A stretch of 64,000 nucleotides of DNA from Aquibaculum sediminis (GCF_040712085.1 NZ_JBFCVK010000001.1:434001-498000); one strand, 5' to 3'. Shown: positions 36,743 through 45,554, numbered from the stretch's first letter. Numbers and translations: made by a program. The notes: a model not told the origin generated them from the letters alone.

Positions 36743-38620
36743 TTATTCCTGGCTGCCGGTGTGGTGGTACCAGCCGCGCCAGTCGACGAAGCCGGACCCG
36801 AAGTCCAGGCGGACGCGGATCTGCACGCCGTCGACCTCGAAGCCGCTGCGGCTTTCGATCTGCGGCCCCTCGGCGCCCTCGAGATAGGCATACTCCAGGC
36901 CGTCGACGTTCTCCGCCTGGAGGTAGAAGCCGGATGCATTGGACAGGCGCGGCTCCACCACCAGGTTCAGGCCGGCGAAGGGATTGACGTCGGCGGTCCG
37001 GGCCGCCTGGACGGCGGTCAGGAGCTTTTCAGCCTCGGTCTCCAGGTCCGCCGGCACCAGGAAGTTTCGCGGCACCACGGAAATGCGCTTGCCGGAAAGC
37101 CCGGTCTGCTTGCGCATCGCCAGGCGCGCCGCGGAAAGGTAGGCCGCGTCGGGCCAGGTGCTGGCGCCGTTCGTGCCGTCGTCGTGCAGGTTCCCGTGAT
37201 CGGCGTGGAAGAGGCTCTTGCCGTCCTCCATGGTCGGCCCCAGGCCGGCATTGACCTCCAGGAGATCGACCAGGAACTGCGCTTCGAACTCGGCCGCCGC
37301 GATGCCCAGGCGCCGCGCCAGGTCGGAGAAGGCGCCCAGGTCGTCATTCACCAGGGCCTGGCGGGTGATGCCGAAGACCCGCCCGAAGGTGTCGATGCGG
37401 TAGGATTCCGCCGCCTCGGCCATGCTGCCGGACTTGAACTCCCCGTGCTCGTTCACCTTCTCCAGGCTCGGCGCCTCGCCCAGCTGGATGCGGTGCTTGG
37501 CGCGGAAGTCGCGGGCGCTGGTGCGCCGGCCCATCTGGCGCACACCCGCCGGCGCCGCCTCATAGGCCGCCCGCAAGGTGCGGTTCACGCTGTCGCCCAC
37601 GATCAAGGCGAAGTCGGAGTTTCCGTGCATGCCGGCACCGTCCAGGGCGCGGCTGATCAGCGCCGCCTGCGACAGACCCGTGGTCGAAAGCCCCCGCAGC
37701 CGCAGGGTCTCCCGCGCCATCTCCGGCGCCGGCATAGCGGCATAGCGGCGCGCCGGCTCGGAGAGCTGGTGTCCCGGATCGTTGCGGGCGTAAAGCGCCT
37801 CGCCCATCCAGGCCGCCCGGGTCTCCGGGTCATCGAAGCTGCGGCCGATCTCGACGCGCGGCTGCGTGCTGTCGACGCGGGTCTGCGCCGCACGCTCGGC
37901 CAGGGCCTCGAAGGCCGCCGCCCGGGCTTCCTCGAGGCTCGCCCCGCGGTCAATCAGGCCGTCGGCAAAGTCCGCCTCCAGGCCGGCCACGCGGGCGATG
38001 GAACGGATTTCGGTGTTGACCGCCACCCGGGTGTTCTCCGGCTGCGGCGGAACGGCCGCCGGGGGCGCCTGCGGCGCCGCCGGGGCGGTGGTGGTAACGT
38101 CTTCAGGCATAGCGCCCTCCATGGTTCGAACGGTTGCGCCGGCGTCCGCCGGCATGGCGACGAAGGAGAGTTCGATCGGTGCCCAGCGGGTCGCCGTCCG
38201 CGTCCGGGTGCCGGTGGCCGGGTCTTCCGCATCGTCCCAGCGCTCCACGGCGTAGCCGATGGACACGCCGCGGACGATTCCCGCCTCGATATCGCGCATC
38301 AGGGCTTCGGCCGCCGGGCGCTCGGAAAAGCGCACGGTGGCCTGGCCGCGTCGGCCGTCAACGTGCGCCAGGTCGACCACGCCCAGGACGCGGTCCAGGC
38401 TGTCCTGGCGGTGGCTGTCCAGCACCGGGCCACCCACGAAGCGGCTCAGGTCGACGGCTTCCGGCGCCAGCGACAGGCGCTCCTGGAACGGCCCCTGAAA
38501 GTCCCGGCGGGTCACGGCCGCGCCGGTGGAGAAAGTCACCTCCACGGTGCGCCGCTGCCGGTCCAGGCTTTCCGGCGCCAGGGGCGCCCGGCGGTGGTGG
38601 ATCTCAAGCGTCTCGGGCAT
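36743..38620 (-). CDS. Prohead protease-major capsid protein fusion
   Basis: 625 residues. Residues 1-170 are a prohead protease of the HK97/U35 type (LDSHRQDSLDRVLGVVDLAH, GIVRGVSIGYAVERWDD, ELSFVAMPADAGATV). An Ala/Pro-rich linker (APAAPQAPPAAVPPQPE) and a helical, scaffold-like stretch follow to about 285. The rest is a Mu gpT-like capsid protein (IDTFGRVFGITRQALVNDDL, KSLFHADHGNLHDDG, VVPRNFLVPADLE). Fused forms are known in phage databases; protease, scaffold and capsid in one chain implies self-processing during assembly. It overlaps the portal stop by 17 bases. Confidence 0.9.
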   Translation of the reverse strand: MPETLEIHHRRAPLAPESLDRQRRTVEVTFSTGAAVTRRDFQGPFQERLSLAPEAVDLSRFVGGPVLDSHRQDSLDRVLGVVDLAHVDGRRGQATVRFSERPAAEALMRDIEAGIVRGVSIGYAVERWDDAEDPATGTRTRTATRWAPIELSFVAMPADAGATVRTMEGAMPEDVTTTAPAAPQAPPAAVPPQPENTRVAVNTEIRSIARVAGLEADFADGLIDRGASLEEARAAAFEALAERAAQTRVDSTQPRVEIGRSFDDPETRAAWMGEALYARNDPGHQLSEPARRYAAMPAPEMARETLRLRGLSTTGLSQAALISRALDGAGMHGNSDFALIVGDSVNRTLRAAYEAAPAGVRQMGRRTSARDFRAKHRIQLGEAPSLEKVNEHGEFKSGSMAEAAESYRIDTFGRVFGITRQALVNDDLGAFSDLARRLGIAAAEFEAQFLVDLLEVNAGLGPTMEDGKSLFHADHGNLHDDGTNGASTWPDAAYLSAARLAMRKQTGLSGKRISVVPRNFLVPADLETEAEKLLTAVQAARTADVNPFAGLNLVVEPRLSNASGFYLQAENVDGLEYAYLEGAEGPQIESRSGFEVDGVQIRVRLDFGSGFVDWRGWYHHTGSQE

Positions 38621-40010
38621 TGCCCTCGCTCCTCTCAGTGCTGCCGCCCTCGAAGTTCAGCCCCAGGGCCTCGGCCCGCGCCCGGTCGGCGGCAATCTCG
38701 GCGTCCAGGGCCTCGACGTTCAGGCCGCGGCCGGCCACGGCCTCGCGGCGGCTCTTGAGGCCGGCGCCGATCGCCTGCACCTCGGCCTGGATATCCTTTA
38801 AGGGATCGATCCAGTCGACGCCCGGCGTCACCCAGCCGGCGCGGTAGCGCTCCGGGAAGTCCTCGAAGTCCGGCGCCTGGAGCTCCCCGGCCAGGATCGC
38901 CAGGCGCAGCCAGCGGTCCCAGACCGGCTGGCAGAGCTGCGGGATGATCACGGACCATTGCAGCTGCTCCACCTGCCGGCGGAACTCGACCAGGCCGGCG
39001 CGAATGGAACTGTAGTTGACGCCCTCGAGGTCGCCGGTCAGCTGCTCATAGGTCGTGCCCAGGCCGGCCGCGATGGCGCGCAGCTGCCCCTTCACGAAGG
39101 AAGCGTAGGCGCCGCTGTCGCCGCCGGGATTGGAAAAGCTCACGTCGGCGCCGGGCGGCAGGCTGTAGAGGGTGCCCGGCTGCAGGCCGGCCTCGACGAT
39201 GGATTTCAACGCCCCCTGCCCGTCTGCGAAACCCGCTGCGCTGCCGTCTGTGTCGCGGATGAAGCCCGCGAAGAGCGCCTGGACCTTGTGGCGCATCGCC
39301 TCGGCGTCCTCATAGGCGTCGAGCTCGTGCAGCCGCAGCAGCACCGGCGCCAGGCGCGACACGCCCCGCACCTGCCCGGGCGTCACCGGCTCGAAAAGGT
39401 GGATCACGTCGGCTGCGGGAATGCGGCGGGTCGCGGTGCTGCCCAGGCCTTCGCCGGGGCGCTGCTCATAGACGTGATAGGCGCGCCGACGGCCGGCGGA
39501 GTCGAACTCGATACCGCCGCGAATGCGACCACCCCCGGCCAGGTCCTGGTGCAAATCTGTCGGCACCTGGTCCGGGTGGATCAGCTGCAGGCGCAGTCCG
39601 CCTGGCTGCGGGCGCATCAGAATGAAGGCTTCGCCCTCTTCCAGCATGCAGCGCACCGCCTGCGCCTGGAGGCCGTAGAAGTCCGTTCGCTCGGCCAGGT
39701 CGGCCGCGTCGGTCCAGAGCGCAAAGCGCTCGTTCAGGCGCCGGCGCTGCCCTTCGTCGGGGTGCGCCGCCTGCGGCACGATGCCGGCGCCGACGATGTT
39801 CGCGACCAGGCTGCGCAGCGCCGATGCCGCGTAGGGGTTGTTCGCCGCCTGGTGGCTGGCGCGGGCGGCCACCCGCCGGGCGCCGGCCAGGATGGCGTTG
39901 CCCTGATTCCAGGTCGCGCCCGCCCCTTCCCAGCGCCGCCCGCCGGCCGCGGCCTCGAAGCTGCGGCGGGAAATGGCGCGGGCCAGGCGGTGGCGGAAGC
40001 GGTCAAGCAT
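38604..40010 (-). CDS. Phage portal protein, lambda family
   Basis: 468 residues. ANNPYAASALRSLVANIVGA, LIHPDQVPTDLHQDL, VIHLFEPVTPGQVRGVSRLA and LTGDLEGVNYSSIRAGLVEF match lambda gpB-type portals. ATG 40010 has AAGGGGG seven bases before it. The protein forms the dodecameric ring through which terminase pumps DNA. It overlaps the upstream gene by 8 bases. Confidence 0.93.
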   Translation of the reverse strand: MLDRFRHRLARAISRRSFEAAAGGRRWEGAGATWNQGNAILAGARRVAARASHQAANNPYAASALRSLVANIVGAGIVPQAAHPDEGQRRRLNERFALWTDAADLAERTDFYGLQAQAVRCMLEEGEAFILMRPQPGGLRLQLIHPDQVPTDLHQDLAGGGRIRGGIEFDSAGRRRAYHVYEQRPGEGLGSTATRRIPAADVIHLFEPVTPGQVRGVSRLAPVLLRLHELDAYEDAEAMRHKVQALFAGFIRDTDGSAAGFADGQGALKSIVEAGLQPGTLYSLPPGADVSFSNPGGDSGAYASFVKGQLRAIAAGLGTTYEQLTGDLEGVNYSSIRAGLVEFRRQVEQLQWSVIIPQLCQPVWDRWLRLAILAGELQAPDFEDFPERYRAGWVTPGVDWIDPLKDIQAEVQAIGAGLKSRREAVAGRGLNVEALDAEIAADRARAEALGLNFEGGSTERSEGNARDA

Positions 40011-40704
40011 CGGGATCCCCCTTGTCCGGCCGCAGGCCCTCGGCCAGGGCCTCGGCCACCACGTCATAGGTTGCCGGAGCCTTCAGGGCTTCCAGGGCCT
40101 GCGGATCCCCGGCCAGCATGCGGCCGATGTTCCCGATGGCCATTGCCGGAAGGGCGGTGCGGCGAACCATAAGCGCCTGCTCAGCATGGTCTTCGTAGAA
40201 GTACTGCACGCCGCTACCGTCGTCGCGAAGGGCAGCCTGCGGAATCCATTCGTGGCCGCGAATGTCGAGTTCGATGCCGCAGCGGTAGACCCCGCGCTCC
40301 ACCCAAAATTCGGTGTCGCCAAAGATCTCTTCGAACTCGAATTTCAGTAGGACGGCCGCCCGAATGAACCAGTCCAGCGCATCCACAAAGCTGTGATGTC
40401 GCTTCAGAATGCGCACGTCATCCGGCACGCCCTTCTCGCGCAAAGCATCGATGGTGGGCGCGGTAAGCTTCGTGCGGCGCATGGTCTCGACCGCCGCCGC
40501 TGCGCTCGAAGCCGGACCATCCGCCATTAGAGCCGCAACCAGGTTCGCGCAGTGCCGCGCGTTCGCTCGCGGCGACTTCGGCCCCTTGACCTCTCGCACG
40601 AAGAGACCCTGCTCCCGCAGGCGGCGCTGTGTCAGGCGCACCTGGTCCAGGTCTGTGCCAAACCAGGTGGCGAAGTGAGCTGCAATATCCGAAGCACGCG
40701 GCAT
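40003..40704 (-). CDS. Unknown protein inserted between terminase and portal genes, possible moron
   Basis: 233 residues. Residues 1-40 look like a small helix-turn-helix domain (SDIAAHFATWFGTDLDQVRL followed by RLREQGLFVREVKG). Residues 95-230 form a separate domain with RHHSFVDALDWFIRAAVLL, FGDTEFWVERGVYRCGIELD and EDHAEQALMVRRTALPAM. Its base composition looks lower in G+C than its neighbours, it has its own AAAGGA site and a 77-base AT-richer leader, and portal-terminase pairs are normally adjacent or separated by a connector. I recognise no family. It could be a regulator or a protein acting on a host or competing phage. Confidence 0.7.
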   Translation of the reverse strand: MPRASDIAAHFATWFGTDLDQVRLTQRRLREQGLFVREVKGPKSPRANARHCANLVAALMADGPASSAAAAVETMRRTKLTAPTIDALREKGVPDDVRILKRHHSFVDALDWFIRAAVLLKFEFEEIFGDTEFWVERGVYRCGIELDIRGHEWIPQAALRDDGSGVQYFYEDHAEQALMVRRTALPAMAIGNIGRMLAGDPQALEALKAPATYDVVAEALAEGLRPDKGDPDA

Positions 40705-40781
40705 TGATGAATCCTTTTACATCTATCGTGATGCCATAGCCTTGCGACGTTGGCAAGAGTTCCTGCATTCCCTTTCATAGA

Positions 40782-42722
40782 TTATTTTCGGAGCCATCGC
40801 GAGGGCACCACGGCCGGGGCGGTCGAGGCCGGCCGTGCGGGCGCCGTTTCAGGTGCGGCCGGCTTTTGCGGCGCGGCGGCCGGCTTCACGCCCACGGCCG
40901 CCTCGGCCGCCGCCCAGTCGGCCTCGGACCAGCGGTCGAGGCCGGCCGCCAGAGCCGCCGCCATGGCGTAGACCATCGTGTCCAGTGCCTCATTGCGCTC
41001 GCGCGACAGCTCCCATTCCAGGGAGGTGAAGCCGTTACGCTTCTGGCGCCGCACCAGGCGCTCGGCGGTCATCTGCTTGAAAAATTCTTCGCTGTAGGCC
41101 TTGGGGTGATGGCACCAGCCCTCCGGCATCGCCGCCGCGGCCTGGTCGAACAGGGTGGGCTCCGCGGCCTCGGGCATCTCCTGCCCCAACCAGCCATAGA
41201 GCTGCGATTTCAGGATGCTCGCGCCCACCGGCCAGAGCCGGGCGCCGCGCTTGATGCGCCGGCCACGGGCGTTCAGCTCGACATATGTCGGCACGCCCAG
41301 GGCCACGGAAGCCTTGTCGACGCCCTTCACGGCCATCGCCCGGTCGGCAGGATGGCGCGCCGCCCAGCTATAGACCTCGGCCGTGTGGTGGCCGCCGCTG
41401 TCGATGGCGAGCCGGCCGATGCCCAGCAGGCCGCCGCCCGCGTGCTCGTACTTGCGCTGCAGCAGCTCGTCGAGCTGCTGCCAGACCTTCGCCTGGTGCG
41501 GGTCGCCGTAGAGGAACTGATAGTCGATCGACCAGTTCTCCCGCCCGCGGCCCCAGGCGATCACCTGGACCTCGATGCGGTCTTTCTGCACGTCGGCGCC
41601 GGCGGTGAGATAGAGGCCGCCGGCGGGCACCTTACCCAGGGGGTAGTCTTCCCGCCGGTCGAAAAGGCGGCGCCAGTCCGGGGCCTCGGAGGCCTCGGCA
41701 AAGGTCTCGCCCAGGACGGTATTCGTCCAGACCTTGAGCTTGTGCGGGTTGCGGCCGGCGGCCTCGAACTCCCGCGCCGCCTCGCCCCAGGTAAACCAGG
41801 GGCTGTAGAGGGCGGAGAGGTGAAAGCCGGCGGTCTTGCCGTCGCCCTCCGCCGTGGCGCGCCACTCACCGCGCGGCAGCAGCCAGGCCTTGCGCGCCTC
41901 CGGCCAGAGACTGCCGCAGGCCTCGCAGGCGTAGTGCGCCTGGTCGGCCGGCAGCTCGATTTCCTTCCACTTGATGTTCGCCCAGCGCAGCACCTGGAAG
42001 GCGCCGCAGTCCGGGCAGGGCACGTGGTAGCGCCGCTGGTCGCTTTCGTCCCAGGCGCCTTCGATGCGCGACAGGCCGGCCGTGGTGGGGGTCGAGACCA
42101 TCAGGATCTTGCGCCGCGCGAAGGTCGAGGTGCGCTTGATGGCGAGATTGACGGGATCCCCTTCCCCGTCCGCGTCGGGCGGATAGGCGTCCACTTCGTC
42201 GAGGAAGAGGTAGCGCGCCGGCATGGAGCGCAGGCCCACGGCCGAGTTCGCGCCGGTCATCACCAGCACCCCGCCCGGGAAATCCTTGCTCAGCAGCGTG
42301 TTGCCCGAGTCCCTTGCCCTGGCCGGCTGAACCAGCGCCCGCAGCGCCGGGCTTTCCTCGATCAGGGGTTCGATGCGCTGCCGGCTCGCGCGCTTGGCCA
42401 TCTCCACGGTGGGCGCCACGGCCATGGTCGGCCCCGGCGCCTGGTGAATGATGTAGCCCAGCCAGTTGTTGCCGGCTTCCGTGCCCCCCAGCTGCGCGCC
42501 CTTCATGAAGACCACCCTTTCCAGCGGCGAGGCGGCCGACAGGGCATCCATGATCTCGCGCAGATAGGGCGTGCGTTCGGTCGACCAGCGGCCCGGCTCC
42601 GCCGACGCGCGCTGCGACAGCATGCGGTGCCGGTCCGCCCAGGCCGACACGGCCATGGCAGCGTCGGGCCGCAGGGCGCGGCGCCAGATGGCATCAGCCC
42701 AGCTCGTGGCGTCCGTGTGCAT
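40782..42722 (-). CDS. Terminase large subunit, GpA family
   Basis: 646 residues. ATPase motifs FMKGAQLGGTEAGNNWLGYI (near 75) and RYLFLDEVDAYPPDADGEGD are followed by a C-x-x-C pair (HVPCPDCGAFQVLRW) and the nuclease part (GGLYLTAGADVQKDRIEVQ, LAIDSGGHHTAEVYSW). Phage lambda gpA-type packaging motor that cuts and pumps DNA. ATG 42722 has GGAGG nine bases before it and overlaps the small subunit gene by 29 bases. Confidence 0.95.
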   Translation of the reverse strand: MHTDATSWADAIWRRALRPDAAMAVSAWADRHRMLSQRASAEPGRWSTERTPYLREIMDALSAASPLERVVFMKGAQLGGTEAGNNWLGYIIHQAPGPTMAVAPTVEMAKRASRQRIEPLIEESPALRALVQPARARDSGNTLLSKDFPGGVLVMTGANSAVGLRSMPARYLFLDEVDAYPPDADGEGDPVNLAIKRTSTFARRKILMVSTPTTAGLSRIEGAWDESDQRRYHVPCPDCGAFQVLRWANIKWKEIELPADQAHYACEACGSLWPEARKAWLLPRGEWRATAEGDGKTAGFHLSALYSPWFTWGEAAREFEAAGRNPHKLKVWTNTVLGETFAEASEAPDWRRLFDRREDYPLGKVPAGGLYLTAGADVQKDRIEVQVIAWGRGRENWSIDYQFLYGDPHQAKVWQQLDELLQRKYEHAGGGLLGIGRLAIDSGGHHTAEVYSWAARHPADRAMAVKGVDKASVALGVPTYVELNARGRRIKRGARLWPVGASILKSQLYGWLGQEMPEAAEPTLFDQAAAAMPEGWCHHPKAYSEEFFKQMTAERLVRRQKRNGFTSLEWELSRERNEALDTMVYAMAAALAAGLDRWSEADWAAAEAAVGVKPAAAPQKPAAPETAPARPASTAPAVVPSRWLRK

Positions 42723-43272
42723 CCTGCAGGACCTCCAGGGGGGTTTCGGAAAGCTGCTCGAGGTGCTCCCGCAGCTGCGCGTCGAGGAGCGCCAGGAGCC
42801 GGGCCTGGTCGACGCCCAGCTCGGCCGCGATCAGCGGCGCCGCGCGCACCACCCATGCCAGGTGGGCGTCCCGCTCGAGGCGCGCCCGCGCGAAGACCGC
42901 CGCCTCCACCGCCTGGCGGTCGACCAGGTTCCCGGCGCGGCGCTCGTTCTCCATGCGCAGGCCGCGCAGCCGCTCGGCCTCGGCCTCTTCGCGGATCGTG
43001 CGCAGCTTCGACGGCGGGGCACCGGCGGCCTCGGCCTGTGGGCGGCGCCGGCCGCTCGGCTTCACGTTCTCATCGCACCAGGCTTGCGCCTCCGCCACCG
43101 CAACCTTCCCGTGTTCAGTCACCGGCATGCCGGCCGAAACCAGCTGCGACACGCGCGCCTTGCTCACGCCCAACAGGTCCGCGAACTCCGACTTGCTCAC
43201 CACGGCCGGTCCGTCATGGTCCGCACAGTCCGTCACTGCGCCCGCGTCGACCATCAGCTCTTCCTGCACCAC
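42694..43272 (-). CDS. Terminase small subunit, Nu1 type
   Basis: 192 residues. The N-terminal winged HTH is VVSKSEFADLLGVSKARVSQ, with ITEHGK-like wing (MPVTEHGKVAVAEAQAW), and the rest is a helical part ending EHLEQLSETPLEVLQDAHG. Lambda Nu1-type proteins bind cosB to start packaging. GTG 43272 follows GGAGG by seven bases. The non-coding region just upstream is the expected place for the site it binds. Confidence 0.9.
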   Translation of the reverse strand: MVQEELMVDAGAVTDCADHDGPAVVSKSEFADLLGVSKARVSQLVSAGMPVTEHGKVAVAEAQAWCDENVKPSGRRRPQAEAAGAPPSKLRTIREEAEAERLRGLRMENERRAGNLVDRQAVEAAVFARARLERDAHLAWVVRAAPLIAAELGVDQARLLALLDAQLREHLEQLSETPLEVLQDAHGRHELG

Positions 43273-43405
43273 GATAGAACCTCCATAAACAGGACCGGGT
43301 TAAGTCCTTGATTTTCTGGAACTAAAAAACCTCTGCGCTGCCCCCACCCGTATACCTTTGGGCCGGGAAGGACCCGCCCCCGGGGGGTGGTGGGGGCGCT
43401 GTAGA
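43273..43405. other. Leader of terminase small subunit, possible cos region
   Basis: 133 bases between the terminase start and the inverted repeat, with alternating AT-rich (GATTTTCTGGAACTAAAAAACC) and very GC-rich parts (CCGGGAAGGACCCGCCCCCG and a G-run). In lambda-like phages the cos site lies here. No sequence match to a known cos can be claimed. Confidence 0.3.
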
Positions 43406-43551
43406 GAGTGGCGGAGTGGCGCAGGTGGCGGACTTTTCCTATAGACCCCCGAAACCTGCCGGTCGGTTGTATAGATGCCAGGGCAATACACCCAACTCGC
43501 AACTTTTCAGCTTTCGTAAGAAAGTCCGCCACCTGCGCCACTCCGCCACTC
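43406..43551. repeat. 31-bp perfect inverted repeat with 84-base spacer
   Basis: The left arm 43,406-43,436 and the right arm 43,521-43,551 are perfect reverse complements over 31 bases (core AGTGGCGGAGTGGCGCAGG). The right arm ends in the stop codon of the VirE-type gene. The spacer has lower G+C and includes CCTATAGACC and the partial dyad AACCTGCCGGTCGGTT. Between replication and terminase genes; suitable for a packaging (cos-like) or replication site, or a transcript-end structure. Confidence 0.9.
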
Positions 43552-44827
43552 AACACGCTGCCCGCCAGGGTCGAATACCTGCGGTGCCCTTGGGCATCTG
43601 CCGCCATCCCAATGTGAGCAGAATTGCGCGCACCCGGTTCTGGCCGCGGCGGTCGAGGCGCGGGGTCTCGATCTCCAGGGCCTCTTGCATGACCTCCCCG
43701 ACCGTGACCTGGTCGCGGGTGCGCAGATAGCGGGCCACCGCCTCGTGCCAGGGGTCGCTCTCGTAGCGCTCGGCCTGCTCCTCCGCCGCCATGCGCAGCG
43801 TCTCCGGGTCGATCATGTGCCAGGCGTGACCGGCCTGGTAGAGCGCATCGGCCTCGGCCAGGAGCTGGTCGCGATCATCCTCGAGGGCCAGCAGGTCTAT
43901 CTCGCCCACCCGCACCGGCAGGAAGCGACGGCCGCCGGTGGCATCCTTGAGATATGCCCCCTCATTCGTGGTTCCCAGGAAGATGGTCTGCCGTGGCTGC
44001 TCCACTTCCCGCCGCTCATAGGCCGGCCGGAAGCGCCCCACCTGCCGGGTCAGGAAGCTCTTGAGAACGGCCGCATCGGCCTTGCCCAGGGCCTCGAGCT
44101 CGGTCAGTTCGACCAGCCATTTGCCCGCCAGGTGCCCTTCGGCATCCTTGCTGCGAATATCCGGCAGGGCATCGGAAAACCAGGCGCCGCCGATGATCCG
44201 GCAGGCCGTCGACTTGCCCGCACCCTGCCGGCCTTCCAGGATCGGCACGGTGTCGACCTTGCACCCCGGCTTGCGGACGCGGGCGATCATGGACAGCAGC
44301 AGCACCTTGCCCACTGCCCGGGTGTAGCGGTTCTCCTCAACCCCCAAATAGCGGCTCAACCAGCTCTCGACGGTATCGCCGCCCGGCGTGCTGCCGCCTT
44401 CGATGCGCGGCACCCCGTCATGGCGCAGACCGTCGAGGTAGCGCAGCACCGGGTGGTAGGCATTCTCCCGCGCCACGGCGCCGACCGCGTTCGACACGAT
44501 CTCCATGGAGACCCGGCGGAAGTCGGTCATCTCCAGCCACTCGCGGGCCAGAAGATCGTCGGCATGGGTCCAGAGCCGGGGGTAATCGTCCCCCTCCGGC
44601 GCCCGCATCAGCTCGGCACACGGCAGCGGCTTGAGCGCCATCACGGCGTTGCGCATTCGGTCGAAGCCGATCACGCCCGCCCAGGCCGGGTCGTAGCGCA
44701 GGGGCAGGATCACATTCGCATAGACCGACAGGACCTGGTCTTTGGATCCCCTGATCAGCGGCTTGCGCCAGTCCACGACCTCGGCCACGTCCAGGCCAAT
44801 CACCCCGTCGAGATAGTCATGCGGCAT
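43550..44827 (-). CDS. VirE/VapE-family P-loop ATPase, probable replication helicase
   Basis: 425 residues. Walker A is ILEGRQGAGKSTACRIIGG (near 195), then FSDALPDIRSKDAEGHLAGK, WLVELTELEALGKADAAVLK (Walker B region) and FLGTTNEGAYLKDATGGRRF. The VirE domain is common in phage and satellite replication modules, where it acts with a primase or helicase. GGGAGG precedes ATG 44827. The stop lies within the large inverted repeat. Confidence 0.9.
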   Translation of the reverse strand: MPHDYLDGVIGLDVAEVVDWRKPLIRGSKDQVLSVYANVILPLRYDPAWAGVIGFDRMRNAVMALKPLPCAELMRAPEGDDYPRLWTHADDLLAREWLEMTDFRRVSMEIVSNAVGAVARENAYHPVLRYLDGLRHDGVPRIEGGSTPGGDTVESWLSRYLGVEENRYTRAVGKVLLLSMIARVRKPGCKVDTVPILEGRQGAGKSTACRIIGGAWFSDALPDIRSKDAEGHLAGKWLVELTELEALGKADAAVLKSFLTRQVGRFRPAYERREVEQPRQTIFLGTTNEGAYLKDATGGRRFLPVRVGEIDLLALEDDRDQLLAEADALYQAGHAWHMIDPETLRMAAEEQAERYESDPWHEAVARYLRTRDQVTVGEVMQEALEIETPRLDRRGQNRVRAILLTLGWRQMPKGTAGIRPWRAAC

Positions 44828-45206
44828 GGCGCACCTCCCGAACGGCAGCAGGTGCCAGGGCGGGCTTCGCGGCCTCCGCCATCAAGCTGCGCGCCATTGC
44901 CTCGAGCTGCCGCCGACGCAGGGCATGCAGCGCCAAGCCGTAGTGCCGGACATCGTCGCTCACGACGCAGCCGGCCAGGTCGCGAAAGTAGCGCCGCGCC
45001 TCGAGGTCGCAGGTCTGCGCGAAGCCGCGCAGCGACACGCCCTGCTGCAGCGCTTCGACCAGGTCGACGTGACGTTCGTCCTCAAGCCACCCGGCATCGA
45101 ACCAGCCGCGCAGATCCTCAATGCGCGCCGGCTTCACGATCAAGGCCGCGACCAAGGCCGCTTCGACCTCGGCGCGTAGCGGTGCCAGCTCGGCCGCCGC
45201 GCTCAT
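44817..45206 (-). CDS. Small protein resembling a DnaB N-terminal domain
   Basis: 129 residues, helical: EAALVAALIVKPARIEDLRG, FDAGWLEDERHVDLVEALQQ, CVVSDDVRHYGLALHALRRR. The arrangement resembles the N-terminal domain of DnaB-like helicases, which binds primase. It has no ATPase domain itself, but the next gene supplies one and overlaps it by 11 bases, so the pair could work as a split helicase loader or helicase. Confidence 0.6.
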   Translation of the reverse strand: MSAAAELAPLRAEVEAALVAALIVKPARIEDLRGWFDAGWLEDERHVDLVEALQQGVSLRGFAQTCDLEARRYFRDLAGCVVSDDVRHYGLALHALRRRQLEAMARSLMAEAAKPALAPAAVREVRHAA

Positions 45207-45400
45207 CGCTGCACCTCCAGCTCGCGAGCGAGCTTGACCAGGCGCGCAGCGATCTCACTCTTTGCCACTGCGATGGTTTCCGGGTCGGAGCGATAGCCAC
45301 ACCCGATGCGCCGAACTTCCCCCGCGAGCTGCCGCAATTCTTCGACATGGGAGGTGCAATCGGCGGGTGTTTGTGGTAGCACGCAACTGGCACGCAGCAT
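45203..45400 (-). CDS. Small protein, first gene of the element's operon
   Basis: 65 residues starting at ATG 45400 after AAGGGG. HVEELRQLAGEVRRIGCGYR and AVAKSEIAARLVKLARELEV suggest a short helical bundle. Its stop overlaps the next start as ATGA. No family recognised; as the first gene of the transcript it may be regulatory. Confidence 0.6.
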   Translation of the reverse strand: MLRASCVLPQTPADCTSHVEELRQLAGEVRRIGCGYRSDPETIAVAKSEIAARLVKLARELEVQR

Positions 45401-45480
45401 GTGCGAAACCCCTTGTTTTCCGTGCGTGCTGCTGCTGTTGCGGGCTAGTCTAAGCCATTGGAAACATTGCGCTTATGGCG

Positions 45481-45527
45481 CAATGGCATTGTAGAGGTCA
45501 GCGGTTCGATCCCGCTCGGCTCCACCA
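45481..45527 (+). repeat. attR, 47-bp core
   Basis: Second copy of the tRNA-Ala 3' half, identical to 33,696-33,742. There is no acceptor or D-arm upstream of it, so it is not a tRNA gene. It is the original host 3' end, still followed by the host terminator. Confidence 0.95.
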
Positions 45528-45554
45528 GACAAAGGCTGTATCAGCCGCACTTCC

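Noticed and set aside
36728..38758. Plus-strand frame of about 680 codons opposite the capsid gene
   Set aside because: Shadow of the capsid fusion gene.
40866..43277. Very long open frame (about 800 codons) on the plus strand of the terminase genes
   Set aside because: It is antisense to two clear terminase genes; high G+C leaves opposite frames open by chance and its protein has no domain pattern.
45481..45527. A second tRNA-Ala gene at the right end of the element
   Set aside because: Only the 3' half is present; there is no acceptor 5' strand or D-arm. It is the attR core.
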